Virus record (IMG/VR): IMGVR_UViG_3300044796_000662
Location: 186,001-250,000 of that record
Length of the DNA: 64,000 bases
Source of the DNA: a virus
Strand: one strand, 5' to 3'
Within the stretch, counting starts at the first letter, position 1. Each line of letters begins with the position of its first letter. Shown here piece by piece: positions 31,200 through 38,888 of this stretch. The notes beneath the pieces were generated by a model, which was not told the origin of the DNA, did no database searches, and worked only from the letters and a program-made list of their open reading frames with translations. Both the position numbers and the translations under genes were made by a program.

Positions 31200-32711
31200 T
31201 CACGACCCCAAAGCGAAGAGGCGGCCCTTGTCGATCAGGGCAGACGCTTCATCTGGGCTGAGGTCACGGCCCACGAACTGACGGCAAGCCGCCAAATACG
31301 ATGCGATGTCGTTGTACGCGCCCATCCCGTTAACCGCCAAAACAGCGCGGTAAATGCGGGATTCTCCCGCCATAGAGGAGCGCTTCATCATGTCCATCAT
31401 CCGAGATACGGCGAGAAGCTCACGCCCAGAGAAGCTGCCGGTCTTCACCAGCGAACTCCACCCGCCGCTCTTGTACAGCACAAGTCCCAAAAGGATTTTC
31501 TTGGCTGCCTTTGGATTCTTCACAGTCGCGATCACACCACGAGCGATTCCATTCCACTCGGGGGTCTTGAGCGCGGACTTGATGATGGACTCGTTCTCGC
31601 GGTTCTCGTTGAGGTCAGCGGCGTTGCCGGACTCACTCTTCGAGATCTCACTGCGGACCTTCTTGATGGCCTCTTCGCGCACCGCGTCCGCGAGATCTTC
31701 AATCGCCTTTTGAATGGGCGTCTTCTCGCTCTTGCCGGCGTCAGCCTTGGGGGTCTCTTCCTTGGGGTCGTCCATCCCAAAGTCCTGCGCGAGGATCTTG
31801 CGAACCGCGGGCGGGATAGCGACCTTGAGCTGACCCTGGCTGCGAGCTGCCTTCTGGATTCCAACACCCGGCTGCGCGACGCGAGCGGGCTGCGAGAAGG
31901 CCACCTGCATCTTGCCGTTGATGTTCTCGATGTCCTCGGCAGAGAGGATGTTGCGGAGCACCGCGCCCGTGAAGGCGGGGTTGGCTACCCAGCTCGCCTC
32001 GATGAAGCGAACGGAGCCCGGCTCCTCATCCACGTGACCGCACAGCTCGGCGACCTTGCGCTTCTTGCCGAACGAATCGTAGAAGTCCGAGCCCTTGAAG
32101 TATTTGACGTGGGGGCAGAGCTGCGTCTCGTCGTAGGCGACGTTGCCGCACTTGGTGCAGAGCGTGAAGCCGACCTGGCAGCCCATCGAAAGCGTCGAGA
32201 GCTGGCCGCTGGAGATGGCCTCGATGAGGGGCTTGTGCTTCCGATCCGTCGCGACGAGGATGTCCACGTAGATCGAGTCACCGATGTCACGCGCAGCGCT
32301 GTCGATGATCTTGCCCTTCGACAGCTCGGGGATCTGGATGTGCTCGACGTAGTTCTCTCCGCCCGTGAAGGTGCGGAACGACGAGAGCAGGAGCTTCTTC
32401 TCCCAGCAGTCGTTGTTGTTGTTGATGTACTTGAGTGTGTTGGGGGTGACCTGCCAGTCGGCGAACTTGCGCTCGATCTGGAAGCCGTCCACGACCATAC
32501 GGCCAAGCGGCTGATCAACCTTCTCGGTCTCGACCGAGGCGATGATCGTGCAGTGCGAGAGGAGGTAGCGCTTCGGGTCGTACTTCTCCAGAACGACCTT
32601 GGCGGCGTTGCGGCTGTTGAACCCCGTGGCCTTCGCGCACACCGCGTCCCATCCAGCGAAGGTGATCGCGGGCTTGACGAGATTGGCGTTTGCGTACTTG
32701 TTGAAGGCCAT
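31200..32711 (-). CDS. Prohead protease (with C-terminal scaffold-like extension)
   Basis: 503 residues. The first ~250 contain ENYVEHIQIPEL (candidate catalytic H124), SIYVDILVATD and STLSMGCQVGFTLCTKCGN (candidate nucleophile S175), as in S78-type and T4 gp21-like prohead proteases. A CxxC at 185/188 and C199-P-H201 form an inserted zinc site known in some large-phage versions. Residues 300-503 are charged and helical (KAIEDLADAVREEAIKKVRS), possibly a tethered scaffold removed on maturation. It sits between portal and capsid genes as expected. Catalytic residue choice is by pattern only. Confidence 0.72.
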   Translation of the reverse strand: MAFNKYANANLVKPAITFAGWDAVCAKATGFNSRNAAKVVLEKYDPKRYLLSHCTIIASVETEKVDQPLGRMVVDGFQIERKFADWQVTPNTLKYINNNNDCWEKKLLLSSFRTFTGGENYVEHIQIPELSKGKIIDSAARDIGDSIYVDILVATDRKHKPLIEAISSGQLSTLSMGCQVGFTLCTKCGNVAYDETQLCPHVKYFKGSDFYDSFGKKRKVAELCGHVDEEPGSVRFIEASWVANPAFTGAVLRNILSAEDIENINGKMQVAFSQPARVAQPGVGIQKAARSQGQLKVAIPPAVRKILAQDFGMDDPKEETPKADAGKSEKTPIQKAIEDLADAVREEAIKKVRSEISKSESGNAADLNENRENESIIKSALKTPEWNGIARGVIATVKNPKAAKKILLGLVLYKSGGWSSLVKTGSFSGRELLAVSRMMDMMKRSSMAGESRIYRAVLAVNGMGAYNDIASYLAACRQFVGRDLSPDEASALIDKGRLFALGS

Positions 32712-32714
32712 TGT

Positions 32715-33026
32715 TCAACCCCTGCCGAAGCGCTCCTTCATCTGGTTCGCGATGATCTCGCAGGTCTCGCCCAGGCCACGAATGGCGGGCTCCACATGCA
32801 GAAGGACCATCGTAGGATCTTCGGTCCGGCCGACTCCGATGCTCTTCATCCCCTTGGAACGCTTGTCGGCTTCCTCTATCGCCTTGAGGATGGCGTCAAA
32901 GCCCTTCTGGATAACCTTGATGGCCTCGTGCTCGGCCTTCTTCTCCAGGATCGCCGAAGCCTCTTCCCACTGCGCGGGACTGGAGGCGACCTTCATGACA
33001 GTTTGGACTGCTTCGCGGTTCTTCAT
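32715..33026 (-). CDS. Hypothetical small helical protein
   Basis: 103 residues, helical and charged: MKNREAVQTVMKVASSPAQW, AEHEAIKVIQKGFDAILKAI, then GLGETCEIIANQMKERFG. Starts four bases after the upstream stop and ends four bases before the protease gene. No motif recognised. A head-assembly accessory is plausible from position alone. Confidence 0.55.
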   Translation of the reverse strand: MKNREAVQTVMKVASSPAQWEEASAILEKKAEHEAIKVIQKGFDAILKAIEEADKRSKGMKSIGVGRTEDPTMVLLHVEPAIRGLGETCEIIANQMKERFGRG

Positions 33027-33029
33027 CGC

Positions 33030-33641
33030 TCAGGTCCAGCCCATCTTCTTGAAGATCTTGCCGAGGGCGTCGTTGCCGTCTTGGACGGCCTTGTACGCTG
33101 CCTCGTAGTGCTTCTGCACCTCTTGGATCTCCGGGTGGAGTTCCTTGAGGTGGGCGTACTTGCGCAGAGTGATGTTGATCTCCTGAAGCGCCGTGAAGGC
33201 GTTCCACATCACCTTGCTCTGCATGCCGTAGAGCACGTTGGTTGCGGCACGAGCTTCCTCGCTCGCGGGTTCCTTACCCTCGGCGGCGAACCGACTGGCG
33301 ACTCGCTCTGCGATCGTCTTCTTGCTAGCTTCGCGGTCGTGCCAACCGGGCTTGATCTTGTACCCGAGAGAGGACATGTACTCGTCGTCCATGATCTTGG
33401 CGTGTGGGATCGCCAGAACACGGCGGCCTGGACCAAGCGAGCCGTCCTTCTTGACGGGGTAGTAGTAGTGCTCGTCAGGGAAGTCGTACTTGAGCCCCAC
33501 ATTCTTGTGAGGGAACTGGCTGACGGCCCTTCGCTGGTCTGTCGAGGACAGATCCTTGAACGCAACATAGGCATTCGCTCGGGCGTCACCCAGCAGCTTT
33601 GCCTCGTGAGGGCTCATGAAAGCAGAGTCCCAGTTCTTCAT
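33030..33641 (-). CDS. Hypothetical head-region protein
   Basis: 203 residues from the ATG at 33641, which overlaps the preceding stop as TGATG and has GGAG at five bases; two in-frame GTGs just upstream are less likely. The N-terminal half is mixed (AYVAFKDLSSTDQRRAVSQF, then HYYYPVKKDGSLGPGRRVLA). The C-terminal half is helical with KKTIAERVASRFAAEGKEP and LQEINITLRKYAHLKELHPE. No known family. Located in the portal-protease interval. Confidence 0.55.
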   Translation of the reverse strand: MKNWDSAFMSPHEAKLLGDARANAYVAFKDLSSTDQRRAVSQFPHKNVGLKYDFPDEHYYYPVKKDGSLGPGRRVLAIPHAKIMDDEYMSSLGYKIKPGWHDREASKKTIAERVASRFAAEGKEPASEEARAATNVLYGMQSKVMWNAFTALQEINITLRKYAHLKELHPEIQEVQKHYEAAYKAVQDGNDALGKIFKKMGWT

Positions 33642-34375
33642 CACCACTCCACCGGCTCCCCGTCAGGACCAACCAGGTCAGACTGCTTGAGGAGGAAGAG
33701 GTCCTTCGGGCAAGCGAACAGACGAGCGCGAGCGCCCTTGTCCATCTTGTAGGTCGTCTTGCGCATCGCGGTGCCGCACTTGGGGCACGCCGGCTTGCGA
33801 GTGTCGAGGTCACCCGACGTTGCACGGTACTGACGGTTGGACGCAGCCCAGTACGCCGCCGTCTTCGCCGTCTTGTAGACGTGCTGTGTGATCCGGAGAT
33901 CCGCGAGGTTGTTCGCGACGAGGTAGAACTTCTGCACCTCGTCACGAACCGCCATGTCCTGCGCGCCCTGCGAGGCGTAGCGCCTCCACAGCTCGTCGTA
34001 GGCAAGCACCTCACTGGCACCCTTGGCCCAGAGAAACGCCATGTCCTGGTGGAAGCCTCGCGGCAACTCGGTCGTCTTCCAGAGCTTCTGCCCTGCCACC
34101 TTGCGGTCCTGGATGACGTCCTCGGACACGTACGTCTGATCGAGCGTCGGAGGGAACCAGCCCTGGATGCGCGAATCGACGCGGATCACGTCGTCGGGGA
34201 AGACGCGCTCGTTGCCGTACGGGAACTGCACATCAATGACCCCAAGACCACGATGGACGGCAGTCACGCGGCCCAGGAACGGGGAGAGGCCGAAACCGCC
34301 CATCCCTGGCCAGTACCGCATGACTGAGTCGCCGGTCTTGAAATCCCGGGTGAGCTTCCAGTAGTCGATCGCCAC
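33641..34375 (-). CDS. Zinc-ribbon protein with SH3-like N-terminus
   Basis: 244 residues. Residues 14-65 read like a small SH3/KOW barrel (GDSVMRYWPGMGGFGLSPFL, GRVTAVHRGLGVIDVQFPYG). The middle is helical. Near 195-225, ACPKCGTAMRKTTYK followed by FACPKDLF forms an incomplete zinc ribbon (three Cys visible: CxxC and one more, with a possible fourth ligand elsewhere). A nucleic-acid-binding or capsid-assembly role is possible. Unrecognised family; zinc binding is inferred from the CxxC pattern. Confidence 0.55.
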   Translation of the reverse strand: MAIDYWKLTRDFKTGDSVMRYWPGMGGFGLSPFLGRVTAVHRGLGVIDVQFPYGNERVFPDDVIRVDSRIQGWFPPTLDQTYVSEDVIQDRKVAGQKLWKTTELPRGFHQDMAFLWAKGASEVLAYDELWRRYASQGAQDMAVRDEVQKFYLVANNLADLRITQHVYKTAKTAAYWAASNRQYRATSGDLDTRKPACPKCGTAMRKTTYKMDKGARARLFACPKDLFLLKQSDLVGPDGEPVEW

Positions 34376-34402
34376 GGGTTCCTCGCGACGGCCTTGCCGT
34401 GA

Positions 34403-34801
34403 TCAGGTGCCGGAGGTGAACGGTCCGTGCCCCGGAGCGAGCTTGCGGCCCGTCGAGTCCATGCCGTGCTGAACGACGCTGGACTGGTCCGGCATGTTGT
34501 AGCGCTCCATGTACGGCTCATCAGCGTCACGCTGGTGAACCTCCATGGGGTTCTTGAAGGTCTGCATGTAAGGCTCGTCCGCCTCACGCTTGATGACCTC
34601 GGCCTGTCGCTTCGTGAACGACTCCTTGCCGAACGACGCGAGTTCAACCGCGTCAGCGGTCTTGTCGAGATCGTTGACGACGGCCTTCGCGACTTCGAAG
34701 GGCATCCCCCACGACTCGTAGTTGGCCTGGATGGTCTGAGCCATCTTGTCGAGGCGGGTGAGGATTGCCTCGGCATCCTGAGCTGCGAACTTGGGCATCA
34801 T
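34403..34801 (-). CDS. Hypothetical protein with DEPYM repeats
   Basis: 132 residues from the ATG at 34801, which has GGAGA nine bases upstream; the long open frame further upstream overlaps the preceding gene in another frame and is Arg-rich noise. Helical N-terminus (AEAILTRLDKMAQTIQANYE). Two copies of a short motif, READEPYMQTF and RDADEPYMERY, lie 20 residues apart near 85-115. Short acidic-aromatic repeats like these often serve as docking sites; a related DEPY segment occurs near the C-terminus of the 48430-50178 protein. Confidence 0.55.
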   Translation of the reverse strand: MMPKFAAQDAEAILTRLDKMAQTIQANYESWGMPFEVAKAVVNDLDKTADAVELASFGKESFTKRQAEVIKREADEPYMQTFKNPMEVHQRDADEPYMERYNMPDQSSVVQHGMDSTGRKLAPGHGPFTSGT

Positions 34802-34832
34802 GGTGCGTTCTCTCCGTGCGGTCTGAGGTGGC

Positions 34833-35177
34833 TCAGCCGAGCTTCTTGATGGTCTCCAGGAGCGGGCGGTATGCCTCGCGCAGGTGCGGGTTCGCCGCAG
34901 CCATCTTGATGACGGCGGAGCGGAGCTGGGTGTAGGACGCATCCTTCTGCTGTCCCTGACCCTGCTCATCCTTCTTCTCGCCGTCTTCCTTCTTGCCCTT
35001 CTGGTGCTCCAGGAACTCGGGCGGGAGCTGGGCCTGCTTCTGTTGCTGACCCTGCGACTCCTCTTGCTGCTCCTGCTCGGCGACCTTCATGGACAGATCG
35101 ACGAGGTCGTAGGCGACCACGGGGTTGCTGGACGCATACTTCGACGCGAACTGGCGGATGATGGCCGAGGGCTTCAT
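34833..35177 (-). CDS. Possible nested in-frame C-terminal product
   Basis: Inside the large gene, an ATG at 35177 is preceded by AAGG at seven bases (AGGAG further up) and, 27 bases up, by CTCTTTATCACT, a YTTATS core like those found in true gaps. Starting there gives 114 residues, MKPSAIIRQFASKYASSNPV onward, with a Gln/Glu/Lys-rich middle and a helical end. In-frame nested products are known for scaffolds (lambda Nu3). Whether it is made is unproven. Confidence 0.35.
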   Translation of the reverse strand: MKPSAIIRQFASKYASSNPVVAYDLVDLSMKVAEQEQQEESQGQQQKQAQLPPEFLEHQKGKKEDGEKKDEQGQGQQKDASYTQLRSAVIKMAAANPHLREAYRPLLETIKKLG

Positions 35178-38100
35178 GGGGTGTCCTTCTCCTGCTGTGG
35201 AGTGATAAAGAGACTCTGACGCCATCTTGGCGCCCGTATCGACTGTGATTGGACCCTTGATGTTGCTGCGGTCGGGCAGAAGAGCGTACGGATCCGACTC
35301 TCCCGTGAGCCGCGCGAGCAGCATGTTGTAGATCGGCGGCTGAAGGCCAACCGAGTACCGGCCGTTCTCGTGATCACGGATGGCCAGTTCCAGAGCCGCT
35401 CGAACCTGCGTCTCACGGTAGATGCCGTTCATCGCAGTCGAGAGGACGGGGGTCTTGAGCCACTCGCGGGCCGCCTTGACCAGGGAGTCGAAGTCCTTCT
35501 CCCCAAGGTCACGCTGGTGCACCTGAGTCCAGGGCACATACGGCGTGTTGACGGCCTTGTCCTTGGGGTACGGTTCAACGCCCCAGTAGACAGCCGCCTT
35601 TGCACGCTCCGCTACGCGGATGGAAAGCGAGTCGCCCATCGCCCAATGGGGCTTACAAGTAGAAACTCCGCTCACTCGGGCTACGACGCGCGCCAGAGTG
35701 GAGGCGGTCTTCAGGGCCGAATCCTGGTCCTTCAAGCGGTCGTAGAGCTGTTTGCGGGCGTCCTTCACATCTCCCGGCTCCCCGCGCGCCTGACCGTAGC
35801 CTGCCGGTCGTGGTGGGGGCTGGGGCAGATCCGCAGGTACGCCCTCACCCTGGCGGTAGGGGTCGCTGACGCGGTCCTTGTGCTTCTTGACGGCCTTGTC
35901 GTAGTCGTCGCCCCACTTCTTGAGCTTGTCCTCGTACTCGTCGTACTCCTTCTCCTTGATGTAGGAGTTGACGAAGGGGTACTTCTCCGGGGCCAGCGTG
36001 CGGATCTTGTCGAGGACGCGGTTGCGGAAGTTCTGCTTCGCCGGGATCTGCCCGCGCATCTCCTTCGGGTAGCGCTTGTCGGCCTTGTCGAAGAACTCGT
36101 CAATGCGCTTGAGGCCCTTGACGATCGCGCCCGGTGACTCGTGCTCCGAGATCGCGCTGGGCGAGTCATGGGAGAGGAACTCCTTCTGCGCACGAAGGTA
36201 GTCGTTGGCCTGCGCGTAGCCGACCGCAAGCCGCTGCGCTGCCGGATCGTCCTTGAGCTGATCGAGGAGCTTACCGATCTGCTTCTCGCTGATTTCCTTC
36301 GGCGCGGGGCGCTTGGGTAGCGCCTTGTCTTCGCTCTCGTCGTACTCCTCGCCGCGGTCCCTCGCCTCTTGGGTGTGCTGCTCAATCAGCATCTCCCTCT
36401 TGCGTTGCCAGCGAGCGTACTTGTCGGCGTCATCCTCCATGAGGCCACGCTCGACAGCATCCTTGAAGACGTGCTTGGCCATCGTGGTTGCGCGAGCATC
36501 ACGATCCTCAGGCGTCTCGTTCGGGTGCTTGCGAAGCATGAAGTCGGCGATGTGCCCCAGAAGCTCATCGGGGGCGTTCGTCTTCTTCCGGAGCTTGTCC
36601 ACCTGCTTCTCTCGGGCAGCAAGGCTCATCCCCAGAACGAACATGCGGTGCTTCTGCATCGCATCGGCCTTCTCGCCTTCGGACAGCTTCTCGAAAGGCA
36701 CTTCCTCGCCGTAGCGGTTCAGTCCCTTGGCGGGCGGGCGGACCTTCTCCGGATCCGTCTCGTAGTGTCCCTCGACGGCCTTGATCAGGCTGTCGCCACT
36801 CTTCTCCCCCATCGCCATCGAATGCGTTTCCACGAGGTCACGCACATCGTCCGGGTGAAGCGGGGGATCAGACTCAAGCAGGCGCTCGGCAACATCCGCC
36901 GGCATCGTCTCGATGATCTGACGCTTGGCCTTGTCCTGCTCCTCAGGGGTGACCTCACGCCGACTTGGTTGCGGAGGCAGGTGGTGCATCTCCGCGGCCG
37001 CCGCGAGCAAGTCTCCTACGGTCTTGACGCCAGGGGGAAGGTCGGCATCCCGCAGCTCGGGGATCGACTTCTTGATGCTCTGGTACTCCAGCCTGCCACC
37101 CTGCTCCTTGAGACGCTCGCGCAGGTCGCTATGGGGGTTCGCCAGATCCTTCAAGGTTCGCGAGAGTTCGGGATTCGTGACCGCCTTCTCACGCAGACCC
37201 TTGAGGTTCTCGTTGATGGCTTTGGACCGCTGGAAGCGCTCCACCCAATCGGCCTGCGCACGTGGGGGGAGGCTCTCGAAGGGAACGTGCTTCTTTTTCT
37301 TCTCGTCCGGGTAGAGCATCTCCCCGGAGTCGTCGCGGACGGTGCTGGAGTCCTCGTCCGCCCAGTCCTGAAACTCGGGCGTCTTGTGCTTCTGTCCCTT
37401 GATGAACTCGGCGGTGGCCGCCTCTTCCTCGGAAGGCTTGACCTTCGGGCGCTCGGACTTCTCGTCCTTCTTCTTGCCCTTCGGCTTCTCTTCCGGCGGA
37501 GGCTCGGCGATGGTCTTGAGACCCTCGGCAAGCTGCTCCTCCGAAGGCTTTCCAGCCGGCGCGGGCTGCTCCTTCGCTGCCGGCATCGGCTGCGTCGGCA
37601 TGGGCTGCGTCTTCGGCGTCGGGCGAGGGACAGGGGGCTTGGCAGCGGGCGGAGCCCCTGGCTTGGCACCTGGGGCCTGTCCTGCGGGAGCCTGACCGGG
37701 AGCCGCCTGAGGAGGGGCCTTGGGCGTAGGACGTGGGACAGGGGGCCGCGCCGGCTTCGCTTCTGCGGCCGGAGGCTTGCCCTCTTCCTTCTTGGGTTCC
37801 GCCTTCGGCTCGGAGAGCTTGAGGGCGTTCATGAAGTCGCCAACGGTCTTGACGTTCTTCGGGAAGATGCCCCGCAGATGCTTGGCGATCTCCTCGCCGG
37901 GGCTCATCTTCTGGCGCAGACGTGCGAACGAAGCAGGGTCCGCCGAGTCGAACTGGTGAATGAACGTCCCCACGGCGGGGTCGTTCTTGGCCATCTCGCG
38001 AAGCTGCTTGCCGGACTCGGCGAGTTCGCCTTCCTTGGTCGGCTCAAGAGGGGGGCCGCCTGTCGGACCCTCACCCTTCGGCGCCTCTGCCGGCTTGCCC

Positions 38101-38876
38101 TCACCCTTCGCGGGTTCCGGCTTTTCGTTCTTCGGCTCGGCCTCGTCCTCTTCCTTCCAGCGCGCCTTGAGCTTCTCCTCGACCTTGTCAAGCTGCTTGG
38201 TCGCATTGATGGCCTGACGAAGGTCACCCATGGTCTTGAACGGCTTGAAGGCAGGATTCTTCTCGGTGTCGATGAGGGCCTTCGGCATCCGATCGAGCGG
38301 GATCTCGTTGCCCCACCCACGCAGCTCGCTCTTCGGGTCGATGAGCGACTTCGTGAAGGACTGGAGCGCCAGGTCGTCGTCGATGGCGTCCTTCAAGCCG
38401 TGAAGCGCCTGGAGCTTCTGCTCCTCCTTCTTGCGCTTCTCGTGCTTGGGCTCCCCCGACTCGGGCTTCTTGGCACCGGGCTCCCCAGGCTTCTCGACCT
38501 TGGGCTCTTCAGGCGCACCCCCCGCATCCTCCTCGCCTTCCTTCACGGGCTCGTAGTCGCGCCCGTTCTCGCTCTGGAGGAAGTCCTTCGTGACCTCGCG
38601 GGTCTGCCCCGTCTCCCGGTGACGGACCTTGACCTTCGGAGACTCCTCGGCCCACCGAGTGAAGGCCCGGCCGAGCACACGGGCCACTATCGAGGCGGCA
38701 GCGGCGTCCTTGTCGTGCTTCTCAGGCTCGTCGTCCACTTCGATCCGCTCACGCCGCAAGTCTTTGCGCGGCGGCTTGACCTTGGGCGAGGGACGAATGA
38801 GACGCTCGGTCTCTTCCGTCTCCCGCTCGAAGTGGTCCTTTGTTGAGCGGATCTCCACGCTCAGCCCACGCCACAA
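34833..38876 (-). CDS. Very large charged head-region protein
   Basis: 1347 residues by the TTG at 38876; a GTG at 38858 is an alternative and neither has a strong ribosome site. Lys/Glu/Pro-rich low-complexity linkers separate at least three related helical modules ending PFKTMGDLRQAI (~217), VKTVGDFMNAL (~345) and VKTVGDLLAAA (~620). A Pro/Ala-rich stretch lies near 390-440. The C-terminal 350 residues include AKAAVYWGVEPYPKD and NGRYSVGLQPPIYNMLLARL. It follows the portal gene by 12 bases. An injected internal head protein or large scaffold is possible. A strong internal start at 35177 may give a separate C-terminal product. Confidence 0.6.
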   Translation of the reverse strand: MWRGLSVEIRSTKDHFERETEETERLIRPSPKVKPPRKDLRRERIEVDDEPEKHDKDAAAASIVARVLGRAFTRWAEESPKVKVRHRETGQTREVTKDFLQSENGRDYEPVKEGEEDAGGAPEEPKVEKPGEPGAKKPESGEPKHEKRKKEEQKLQALHGLKDAIDDDLALQSFTKSLIDPKSELRGWGNEIPLDRMPKALIDTEKNPAFKPFKTMGDLRQAINATKQLDKVEEKLKARWKEEDEAEPKNEKPEPAKGEGKPAEAPKGEGPTGGPPLEPTKEGELAESGKQLREMAKNDPAVGTFIHQFDSADPASFARLRQKMSPGEEIAKHLRGIFPKNVKTVGDFMNALKLSEPKAEPKKEEGKPPAAEAKPARPPVPRPTPKAPPQAAPGQAPAGQAPGAKPGAPPAAKPPVPRPTPKTQPMPTQPMPAAKEQPAPAGKPSEEQLAEGLKTIAEPPPEEKPKGKKKDEKSERPKVKPSEEEAATAEFIKGQKHKTPEFQDWADEDSSTVRDDSGEMLYPDEKKKKHVPFESLPPRAQADWVERFQRSKAINENLKGLREKAVTNPELSRTLKDLANPHSDLRERLKEQGGRLEYQSIKKSIPELRDADLPPGVKTVGDLLAAAAEMHHLPPQPSRREVTPEEQDKAKRQIIETMPADVAERLLESDPPLHPDDVRDLVETHSMAMGEKSGDSLIKAVEGHYETDPEKVRPPAKGLNRYGEEVPFEKLSEGEKADAMQKHRMFVLGMSLAAREKQVDKLRKKTNAPDELLGHIADFMLRKHPNETPEDRDARATTMAKHVFKDAVERGLMEDDADKYARWQRKREMLIEQHTQEARDRGEEYDESEDKALPKRPAPKEISEKQIGKLLDQLKDDPAAQRLAVGYAQANDYLRAQKEFLSHDSPSAISEHESPGAIVKGLKRIDEFFDKADKRYPKEMRGQIPAKQNFRNRVLDKIRTLAPEKYPFVNSYIKEKEYDEYEDKLKKWGDDYDKAVKKHKDRVSDPYRQGEGVPADLPQPPPRPAGYGQARGEPGDVKDARKQLYDRLKDQDSALKTASTLARVVARVSGVSTCKPHWAMGDSLSIRVAERAKAAVYWGVEPYPKDKAVNTPYVPWTQVHQRDLGEKDFDSLVKAAREWLKTPVLSTAMNGIYRETQVRAALELAIRDHENGRYSVGLQPPIYNMLLARLTGESDPYALLPDRSNIKGPITVDTGAKMASESLYHSTAGEGHPMKPSAIIRQFASKYASSNPVVAYDLVDLSMKVAEQEQQEESQGQQQKQAQLPPEFLEHQKGKKEDGEKKDEQGQGQQKDASYTQLRSAVIKMAAANPHLREAYRPLLETIKKLG
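35204..35209 (-). promoter_or_regulatory. YTTATS core inside a gene
   Basis: Coding strand GTCTCTTTATCACT, the only one of the nine motif copies I found within a large gene, directly upstream of the internal ATG at 35177. Confidence 0.28.
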
Positions 38877-38888
38877 CTAGAAAACCAC

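Noticed and set aside
29807-31261. 484-codon plus-strand frame opposite the Gln-rich gene
   Set aside because: Leu/Arg/His-rich mirror of Gln codons; no ribosome site, no recognisable domain, and the minus frame has a good start and fits the operon.
31710-33752. 680-codon plus-strand frame spanning four minus-strand genes
   Set aside because: It covers the protease N-half and neighbours whose minus frames have motifs and coupled starts. Typical high-GC antisense openness.
36369-38846. 825-codon plus-strand frame opposite the 1347-residue gene
   Set aside because: Antisense reading of Lys/Glu/Pro-rich coding DNA, dominated by Leu/Arg/Gly; no domain and wrong strand for the whole region.
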